Shown here one piece after another: positions 57,987 to 64,000 of a DNA stretch of 64,000 nt (within the stretch, counting starts at the first letter, position 1; every line of letters starts with the position of its first letter). The stretch is from Saccharibacillus sacchari DSM 19268 (GTDB taxonomy: Bacteria; Bacillota; Bacilli; Paenibacillales; Paenibacillaceae). The DNA lies in assembly GCF_000585395.1 (NCBI RefSeq), contig NZ_KK073875.1, forward strand, positions 5,508,274-5,572,273. Direction: 5' to 3'. The notes under the pieces are model-generated. The model ran no database searches and was not told where the DNA came from. It worked only from the letters and a program-made list of their open reading frames with translations. The position numbers and the translations under genes were made by a program.

Positions 57987-59018
57987 TTATGCAGTTCCAT
58001 GATCCCGCCACAACAGCTTCGGCACCGCCCGTACATAAATCAACTCGCCGATCAGTTCGATCAGCGTCTGCGCAACGATTACCGCGGCAGCGATTCCCGC
58101 CGCTTCACCCGGCAAAGCGAGCGCCAAAGGCAATACCACCAGCGAGTTACGCGTAAATGAGCTAAAAATCAGCGCACGCCCGTCCCCCGCATCCAGACGC
58201 ATCAGCCGACCCACAACTCGCGCAAGCAGCGGCATAAGCAGCATAAACAGCGCGTAGATCGGCAGCACTCGCAGCACCGGAAGCGGGTCGTCGGCAATTC
58301 GTCCGATCTGCGAGGCTGTTACCGCAATCAAGACCAGCGCCATGAACGGCACCGGGATCCAAGCCGCCGCATCCTGCACGCGCGTTCCGATCGAACGACG
58401 CGTTCCTCTCCAGACCTCTTTCCCTGCCTTTTGAGCATCCACATCCTGCTTTCCCCGTTTGCCCCACAATTGCGTAAGTATCGCCGCAGCCAACGGCAAT
58501 ACGATAAGCAGCAGGAACGCTTCGACAAAAGGACCGACCTCCATCAGCCCGGCGGCCTTCTTGCCTGCGAACAATCGCAAATACACCGGCAGCAGCACCA
58601 TTTGCACGACGAACAATACAGGGGTAGCAGCCGTCATCGCTTGCTCGTTGCCTTTACCGAGCGCAGTAAACACGATGACATAATCAATGCAAGGCGTCAG
58701 CAGCACCAAGCAGACCCCGATCGTGATCGCTTCAGGTTGCGGGAAAAGAGCCAACAACCCCCATACCGTCAACGGAACAACCACAAAATTCGTCAGCAGC
58801 AGCGCAGCGATAAAACGTCCGTTCGCCAGCGCTTCGCGCAATTTCAGAAACGGAATCAAGGTAAACATCCCGTACAACAGCACGGCAAGCAGCGGAGAAA
58901 TCCAGGCTTCTATGCCTTGACCCCATTGCTCATTAAACAAACCGACCGCAAGACCGACAATCAGCGCGATTGCGTATACGAGGATTTGATTGCGTTCGAG
59001 CCATTCTCTTTTTCCCAT
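57987..59018 (-). CDS. Bile acid:sodium symporter / arsenic-resistance-type transporter
   Basis: A 343-residue membrane transporter with about ten helices in two halves (LVYAIALIVGLAVGLF, ISPLLAVLLYGMFTLIPF, IGVCLVLLTPCIDYVIVFTALGKGNEQAMTAATPVLFVVQMVLLPVYL). The TPCIDYVIVF segment with a Cys matches the family that includes ACR3 arsenite exporters and is commonly labelled arsenic resistance protein. No arsR, arsC or ACR3-type CTAMV motif is nearby, so arsenite is uncertain. A polar insert (GKRGKQDVDAQKAGKEVWRG) lies in the central loop. AAGGA precedes the ATG. Confidence 0.8.
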   Translation of the reverse strand: MGKREWLERNQILVYAIALIVGLAVGLFNEQWGQGIEAWISPLLAVLLYGMFTLIPFLKLREALANGRFIAALLLTNFVVVPLTVWGLLALFPQPEAITIGVCLVLLTPCIDYVIVFTALGKGNEQAMTAATPVLFVVQMVLLPVYLRLFAGKKAAGLMEVGPFVEAFLLLIVLPLAAAILTQLWGKRGKQDVDAQKAGKEVWRGTRRSIGTRVQDAAAWIPVPFMALVLIAVTASQIGRIADDPLPVLRVLPIYALFMLLMPLLARVVGRLMRLDAGDGRALIFSSFTRNSLVVLPLALALPGEAAGIAAAVIVAQTLIELIGELIYVRAVPKLLWRDHGTA

Positions 59019-59048
59019 GGCATTCCGTTCCTTTCATTTCGAGCCTGC

Positions 59049-60074
59049 TCAGAAAAAGCCGTCTTTTCTAAACGTTATATTTTTCGCATGATTCAGCTTT
59101 TTCAACACCGTCGGCTTCTCTTCGATCCGATGATTGACCAGACTCAAATATTCAAGTCGGCGCAAATTCGCGAGTTCATCCGGAAGTTCGGTTAAGCCGC
59201 TGTATGTAAGATCAAGGGAGCGAAGCTGTTCGAGTTGTCCGATTTCCGGCGGCAGCTTAGTCAACTTCAATTGTTCTTTCGAAGGGGCTTTCCAGTCCGG
59301 CTCGCCGTTCGGGTCAGGGTGGCATCCATTGTAAATCGTCAGGCTTTTCAACGCTTGCGCTTTACCGATCGAGGCTGGAATGCCATCTAAATTACCAGTC
59401 CAAATCTTTAATTCCTCCAGATGCGGCAGATCGAACAGGCTATCCGGCAAGTCGGTGATATGTGCGTCGAACAGGTCGATGATGCGCAGGCTGGGGATTT
59501 CGTGCAAACGTGCCAACACCCGATCACTGCCCAATTTTTCATAGACAAAGCGATCCGACTCGTGATATTTCGCCAGCTCAAACAGCTCTTCCGCCGAAAG
59601 CGGCGATTGACGCTCAACCAGCATGACGCCTCGGAGTGTTTCTTTTAATTCATCGGCTTCCTCCTGCGTTACCCGCAGTTCGCGATATCCTTCATGCGTC
59701 ACCGTCCAAAGCCAGTCTTCGCCGTCGGGATTTTGAAAACAAAGATCCTCCGGCATCCCTTCACCAATCCAGCCAAGCAGGTTGTCCGCATAAGTTTTGA
59801 CGATTGCCGCGGCTTGCGGACAGCATAGGCACACGTAAGTCGTTTGATCGAAGGGATAGAAACGATCTTCGGTCCCGATACCTGTCTCCACTCGCGTTTC
59901 ATAAATGATATAAGGGTCCAACTCTTCCACGATCCGCAGCGGCAACGGCGGTATCTCGTATTCGTCTCCTCCCGGCGGCCTTGTATCCACAAACGAAAAC
60001 GTCTCGCAATGCGCCATCGCGTAATCGATCAACCGACCATAAGCGTCCCCCGAAGGATTGTTGTAAATGTTCAT
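59049..60074 (-). CDS. Leucine-rich-repeat protein with a novel N-terminal domain (paralogue 2)
   Basis: A 341-residue soluble protein. Residues 1-165 are a conserved domain of unknown type: MNIYNNPSGDAYGRLIDY, a TYVCLCCPQAAAIVK Cys pair, LLGWIGEGMPEDLCFQN. Residues about 185-335 are six or so leucine-rich repeats (RIIDLFDAHITDLPDSLFDL, LPPEIGQLEQLRSLDLTYSGLTELPDELANL). Its start overlaps the stop of the paralogue (ATGA), with GGGGG eight bases upstream. No signal peptide. Function unknown; LRR proteins usually bind other proteins. Confidence 0.82.
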   Translation of the reverse strand: MNIYNNPSGDAYGRLIDYAMAHCETFSFVDTRPPGGDEYEIPPLPLRIVEELDPYIIYETRVETGIGTEDRFYPFDQTTYVCLCCPQAAAIVKTYADNLLGWIGEGMPEDLCFQNPDGEDWLWTVTHEGYRELRVTQEEADELKETLRGVMLVERQSPLSAEELFELAKYHESDRFVYEKLGSDRVLARLHEIPSLRIIDLFDAHITDLPDSLFDLPHLEELKIWTGNLDGIPASIGKAQALKSLTIYNGCHPDPNGEPDWKAPSKEQLKLTKLPPEIGQLEQLRSLDLTYSGLTELPDELANLRRLEYLSLVNHRIEEKPTVLKKLNHAKNITFRKDGFF

Positions 60075-61183
60075 TCGAAATACCCCCTACTGTGCGGACC
60101 GCTATACATTCCGCTGTCACGCACCGTATATACAGACTTCAACTTCGGTAACTTTTTTAATATATCGGGATTCTCGTTTTCCATCAAATTGTCCGACAAA
60201 TCCAGCCTGCGCAGATTGCGAAGTCCGGCAAAAGATTCAGGCAGTTCCCGCAAACCCGTATAGGTGATCGTCAAAGAACGCAGCCTTTTCAAAAGACCGA
60301 TCTCCGGGGGCAGCGACGTCAACGCCAGTTGTTCTTTCGGCAGCAGCTTCCATGCTTTCGAGCCTGCCGTGGATTTTTGAGTGTGGGCAACACCCTCCGG
60401 GAGTAAGGGAACATTGGTCATTTCGAGAGAACGCAAATTTTGCAAACGGGCGATACTCGCAGGAATACGCTGCAAGTTTCGTGTGCATAACGTTAAATAT
60501 CTTAATTTCTCTACCGCGAACAAATTTTCCGGGAGCTCTTCCAAAGTCTCGTCATGCACTTCCAGCACGCGGAGCCACGGAAGTTCATCGATCCGATCCA
60601 GCGCTTCCGCGGCTCCCGGCCCCATTAGCTCCAGTCGGTCATGCCGATGATGGCGGGTCAGTTCCAGCATATGCAGCGGATCGCGGAAAGCATTGTATTC
60701 GATAATAAAAAGGCCCGGTATTTCATGATACAGCTTCTCGACCTCCCCGGGAACGGTATGGATCGTGGCAATATCTTCATGCGAAGTCGCGCCCATCACA
60801 TACATTCGCTTCTCGTTCCAAAAGCACAAATCTTCCGGCAGCGCCGGATGATTCCAGCCGAACAGATGATTGGTCGTCTTTTTCAAAAACTCCGCCGTCT
60901 CCGGGCAGCAGCGGTAATGCCACAAAATATCGTCGTACGAGTAATCCTGATACACGCCGTGCTCATCGTCATGACCGTACTCGCAATGCTCGACCCGCTC
61001 CTCGACGAAATAAGGCCGGATCTCTTCGAGAATCGGCCATTCCGGAATCGGCGGCTCGTCCGGCTCCGGAAATCTGCGGATGCGCGGGCCCTTTAGCGAA
61101 AACGTGGCGGTGCGAGCCGTCATGTAATCGATCAGTTTACGGTAAGCTTCGCCGGACGGATCATTATAAATCAACATATGCAC
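60071..61183 (-). CDS. Leucine-rich-repeat protein with a novel N-terminal domain (paralogue 1)
   Basis: A 370-residue paralogue of the next gene. Shared N-terminal features: LIYNDPSGEAYRKLIDYMTARTATFSL, the HYRCCPETAEFLKK Cys pair, HLFGWNHPALPEDLCFWNEK. The LRR part is about residues 205-350 (LRVLEVHDETLEELPENLFAV, LPPEIGLLKRLRSLTITYTGLRELPESFAGLRNLRRLDLSDN). The start is given as GTG at 61183, because AGGGGG lies seven bases before it; ATG at 61177 is possible but its spacing is 13. First gene of a two-gene operon divergent from the iolR-like gene. Confidence 0.82.
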   Translation of the reverse strand: MHMLIYNDPSGEAYRKLIDYMTARTATFSLKGPRIRRFPEPDEPPIPEWPILEEIRPYFVEERVEHCEYGHDDEHGVYQDYSYDDILWHYRCCPETAEFLKKTTNHLFGWNHPALPEDLCFWNEKRMYVMGATSHEDIATIHTVPGEVEKLYHEIPGLFIIEYNAFRDPLHMLELTRHHRHDRLELMGPGAAEALDRIDELPWLRVLEVHDETLEELPENLFAVEKLRYLTLCTRNLQRIPASIARLQNLRSLEMTNVPLLPEGVAHTQKSTAGSKAWKLLPKEQLALTSLPPEIGLLKRLRSLTITYTGLRELPESFAGLRNLRRLDLSDNLMENENPDILKKLPKLKSVYTVRDSGMYSGPHSRGYFE

Positions 61184-61319
61184 GTCAATTCCCCCTTTGA
61201 AAAAAGAACGGTGGAAACGAAGATTTCGTTTTCCTTTTGGTTTGAATGATTTACATATAGAATAAGAAACAAAGAAGTTGATCAACACTTCACAAATTTC
61301 GTGCTTAGGAGAACCATCC

Positions 61320-62072
61320 ATGATTAAATCCCAACGTATCAATCAATTGAAAGAATACGTGTTCGAACACGAGTCCGTCTCGCTGGAAGAACTGGTTCGG
61401 CACTTCGACGTGTCGATGAATACCATCCGCCGAGACGTGAAAGACCTGGTCGATTCCGGCGTGTTTCGCAAAGTGTACGGCGGCGTATCGGTCAATCATT
61501 CCACGCTCGTCGTGTTCGACGAACGGAAAGACCGCAACTTGACCAAAAAACAGGAAATCGGACGCCTTGCGGCGCAGCATGTGGAAGACGGAGACGTTAT
61601 CTTCATCGACTCCGGCACGACGACGATCGAAATGTTGCCTTTTATTAGCCAAAAACAGATCACGGTGGTGACCAACAACTTCGACTTCATCCATCAGGCC
61701 AAGCCCTATCCGGGACTGAGCATTTTTTCTACGGGAGGCATGTTCGAACGCAAAACCGACTCCTTTGTCGGATTTCAAAGTATCGAGCTGCTCAAAAAAT
61801 ACAATATCAACAAAGCATTTGTCGCTTCCACGGGCGTCTCGCTGACCAACGGCGTGACCAATTCCTCGCCGCTGGAAACGGATATCAAAAGCACCGTCGT
61901 GCAAAAAAGCTTGAACGTGTTTCTTCTGATCGACGACAGCAAATTCGACAAGTACGCGCTGACGACCTACTGTTCGCTCAGCGAGATCGACGTGCTGGTC
62001 ACCAACAGTACGCCGAGCGAAGAGTACGTCAAATACGCCGAAGCGCATCAGGTGAAGATCGTGACGCCTTGA
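61320..62072 (+). CDS. iolR: DeoR-family regulator, IolR-like
   Basis: A 250-residue repressor. The DeoR helix-turn-helix is at residues 5-55 (RINQLKEYVFEHESVSLEELVRHFDVSMNTIRRDVKDLVDSG, then KVYGGVS), and the DeoRC sensor domain shows DGDVIFIDSGTTTIEML, YNINKAFVASTGVSLTNGVTNSSPLE and FLLIDDSKFDKYAL. The YNINKAF.A.T.VSLT.G.TNS.LE stretch is very close to B. subtilis IolR, and the convergent neighbour is iolD, so it probably represses inositol genes. The start ATG at 61320 has AGGAGA seven bases upstream. Confidence 0.82.
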   Translation: MIKSQRINQLKEYVFEHESVSLEELVRHFDVSMNTIRRDVKDLVDSGVFRKVYGGVSVNHSTLVVFDERKDRNLTKKQEIGRLAAQHVEDGDVIFIDSGTTTIEMLPFISQKQITVVTNNFDFIHQAKPYPGLSIFSTGGMFERKTDSFVGFQSIELLKKYNINKAFVASTGVSLTNGVTNSSPLETDIKSTVVQKSLNVFLLIDDSKFDKYALTTYCSLSEIDVLVTNSTPSEEYVKYAEAHQVKIVTP

Positions 62073-62148
62073 TCGGAGTTTATTTTCCGACCTGACGAAA
62101 TGCTCGTTTTCCGTCTTCAAGCATGGAGGATCACGCATTTGCACACGC

Positions 62149-62197
62149 AAAAAAAAGCAGACGGATACTTTCCTGCCTAGGAAAGAGTCCGTCCGCT
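62149..62197 (-). terminator. Terminator of the iol operon side
   Basis: AGC.GACGGA..CTTTCC pairs with GGAAAG..TCCGTC.GCT and is followed by TTTTTTTT on the minus strand. It separates convergent iolD and iolR. Confidence 0.85.
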
Positions 62198-62243
62198 TGA
62201 TTGGTGCGTTTATCAATAAACGATCCGCACTCTACGCTTTTTA

Positions 62244-64000
62244 TTAATACTGCTTCGCCGTCTTCAGCATCTCCGCCCGGCGCTCGTACGCCGCCTGCAC
62301 CGCTTGATTCTCCGACACTTCCGCGACGCCGACGTTCCACCAATTGTCATAACCTTCGCTCATCGTTTTCGGCAAAACTTTCATTTCGATCAGCGTCGAG
62401 ACGGTCTGATTTTTCGCGTCTTCGATCGCCGCTTTTACTTCCTCGGCTGTGTTGGCCCGATACACTTTCGCTCCGTATCCCTCCGCGATCTTCGCGTAAT
62501 CGATATTCATAACGTTTCCTTCATGGTTGCGGAATTCGCAGTGGAAGCTGCCGCCCCCGTTGCCCATCTGAAGGTTGTTGATGCAGCCGAAACCGGAATT
62601 ATCGAACAGCATGATATTGATCTTGTTGCCCGTCTGAAGCGCCGTTACCAGCTCCGAATGCAGCATCAAGAAGCTCCCGTCGCCAACCATCGCGTACACC
62701 TCGCGGTCCGGTTTGGCGAGACGGATGCCTAGCGCTCCCGCCACTTCGTAACCCATGCACGAATATCCGTATTCCAAATGGTACGTGTTCGGCGCTTCCA
62801 CATTCCACAGCCGTTGAAGATCGCCGGGAAGCGAGCCTGCCGAGCAGACAACCACGCTTTCTTTGTCCACCGCTTCGTTGATCGCGATCAGCGCCGCCGT
62901 TTGCGCAAACTCCGTACCCAGCGCGTCGGCGTATTCATTCAGAATCTCTTGGGAAAAGTGTCCTTTGATTTCTGGATCGAAGCCTTCCCGCTCGAAACGC
63001 ACGCCGCCCAAGCGATCCCGCTCGGCCTCCCAGGCAGCCTTCAGTTCGGAAATGCGCGTGCCAAACTCGCTTTGATAACCGTCCAACCGTTCATGCAGCG
63101 CAGTGATTGCAACTTTTGCATCGGCCACGACGGGTACGCCTTCCAACTTATACCCCTGCATCCGGCTTACGTTGATATTCAAGAACCGTGTCTTTTCAAA
63201 ATCAAACGCCGTTTTCGATGAAGTCGTAAAATCCGTATACCGCGTGCCGATGCCGATCACCAGATCCGCTTCGCGCGCGATCGCATTCGCAGCCGACGTT
63301 CCCAGCACGCCCGTTCCGCCCAAATGGTTGGCAAACGTATACTCGACCGTCGATTTCCCCGCATGCGTCTCGACCAACGGAATATGGTACGCCTGCGAAA
63401 AAGCGATCAGCTCTTCGCGCGCGCCGGAATACTTGGCCCCGCCGCCCACCAGCAGCAGCGGCTTTTTGCTTGCTCGAATTAGCTCCTCGGCCGCATCCAG
63501 CTCTCGAACGCTCGGCTGAAGTCGATCCATGTAATGCACGCGTTTACGGAAAAATCCCTCGTCGTAATCAAACGCTTCCCCTTCGGTATCCTGACAAATG
63601 CAGATCGTCGCCGGACCGCTGCGGGCCGGATCGGTCAGCACTTCGAACGCTCGCAGCAGGCTGCTCATCAACTGCTCCGGGCGAGTAATGCGATCCCAAT
63701 ATCGGGACACCGGCTTCAGCGCGTCGTTGGTCGTCACCGCGAAACTGTATTCCTGCTCGAACTGCTGAAGCACCGGATCGGGCTGGCGCGAAGCGAACGT
63801 ATCCGCAGGCAGCAGCAACACCGGAAGATTATTCGCCAGCGCCGTAGCCGCCGCCGTCACCAGATTGGCCGAGCCGGGACCTGACGAAGCCGTTACCGCA
63901 TAGATGCTGCGCCGCAGCTTCTCTTTCGCATACGCGATCGCGGAATGCGCCATGCCTTGCTCGTTTTTGCCCTGGAACACTTTCAAATGCCCCGGGTCCT
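62244..64000 (-). CDS. iolD: 3D-(3,5/4)-trihydroxycyclohexane-1,2-dione hydrolase, 5' end beyond the window
   Basis: A thiamine-diphosphate enzyme of inositol catabolism that opens the ring of the trihydroxycyclohexane-dione to 5-deoxy-glucuronate. At least 585 residues are visible; the coding frame runs off the right edge (about 640 in full). Seen: the TPP-enzyme N-domain end (SIYAVTASSGPGSANLVTAAATALANNLPVLLLPAD), a central domain with IGIGTRYTDF, and the TPP-binding motif VGDGSFLMLHSELVTALQTGNKINIMLFDNSGFGCINNLQM. It ends KTAKQY*. It is the last gene of its transcript, with a terminator 50 bp downstream. Confidence 0.94.
   Translation of the reverse strand, partial: DPGHLKVFQGKNEQGMAHSAIAYAKEKLRRSIYAVTASSGPGSANLVTAAATALANNLPVLLLPADTFASRQPDPVLQQFEQEYSFAVTTNDALKPVSRYWDRITRPEQLMSSLLRAFEVLTDPARSGPATICICQDTEGEAFDYDEGFFRKRVHYMDRLQPSVRELDAAEELIRASKKPLLLVGGGAKYSGAREELIAFSQAYHIPLVETHAGKSTVEYTFANHLGGTGVLGTSAANAIAREADLVIGIGTRYTDFTTSSKTAFDFEKTRFLNINVSRMQGYKLEGVPVVADAKVAITALHERLDGYQSEFGTRISELKAAWEAERDRLGGVRFEREGFDPEIKGHFSQEILNEYADALGTEFAQTAALIAINEAVDKESVVVCSAGSLPGDLQRLWNVEAPNTYHLEYGYSCMGYEVAGALGIRLAKPDREVYAMVGDGSFLMLHSELVTALQTGNKINIMLFDNSGFGCINNLQMGNGGGSFHCEFRNHEGNVMNIDYAKIAEGYGAKVYRANTAEEVKAAIEDAKNQTVSTLIEMKVLPKTMSEGYDNWWNVGVAEVSENQAVQAAYERRAEMLKTAKQY

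Overview
The window (about 54% GC by eye) is chromosomal DNA from a spore-forming member of the Paenibacillaceae (Paenibacillus- or Saccharibacillus-like). This rests on gene content: CotF-type spore coat genes, SLH-anchored surface proteins, a YesM/YesN two-component system next to a sugar ABC importer, a bacillithiol-linked YtxJ protein and myo-inositol genes. AGGAGG ribosome sites and several GTG/TTG starts fit. No rRNA, tRNA or CRISPR array was seen.

Layout. 0-3 kb: a tyrosine recombinase whose ribosome site is separated from its start codon by a 110-bp palindromic insertion, a DUF3817 membrane protein and an Est30-type esterase. 3-11.3 kb: carbohydrate island with a GH38 alpha-mannosidase, a GntR/LacI hybrid regulator, an RpiR regulator and nagB-nagA. 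12-15.2 kb: paired SMR efflux genes with their TetR regulator, a VOC protein and a WYL regulator. 15.4-22.8 kb: an eight-gene operon, tightly packed and mostly overlapping, with a PotABCD-like importer, a LacI regulator, a glycerophosphodiesterase and a PHP phosphoesterase; this looks like a phosphodiester uptake and hydrolysis pathway. 23-28 kb: coat proteins and a 1202-residue SLH protein with four 112-residue repeats. 28.6-36 kb: sugar ABC importer with YesMN, with cre-like sites. 36-43 kb: small membrane proteins, two methyltransferases, a kinase-like P-loop protein, a TauE exporter and a decayed TetR gene. 43.4-47.7 kb: Gld-type ABC cluster. 48-52 kb: Mn/Zn ABC importer with a divergent MntR. 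52.7-55.2 kb: Mrr-like nuclease, CecR-like regulator and ABC-2 exporter. 55-62 kb: SLH protein, YtxJ, alkyltransferase-like protein, ArsB/BASS-type transporter and two leucine-rich-repeat paralogues. 61.3-64 kb: iolR-like regulator and the 3' part of iolD, cut by the window edge.

The least ordinary content is in non-coding repeats and altered proteins. There is a CTAG-ended 110-bp palindrome family with co-varying arms (1230-1339, 52088-52197, fragment 13491-13525). A family of nested-hairpin elements (2843, 15251, 28477, 32287) keeps conserved loop motifs between arms that differ in sequence yet still pair. Two arrays of four short dyad repeats lie at 11.5 and 52.4 kb. The MntR homologue has lost three of six metal ligands, and low-complexity insertions recur inside conserved enzymes and regulators.
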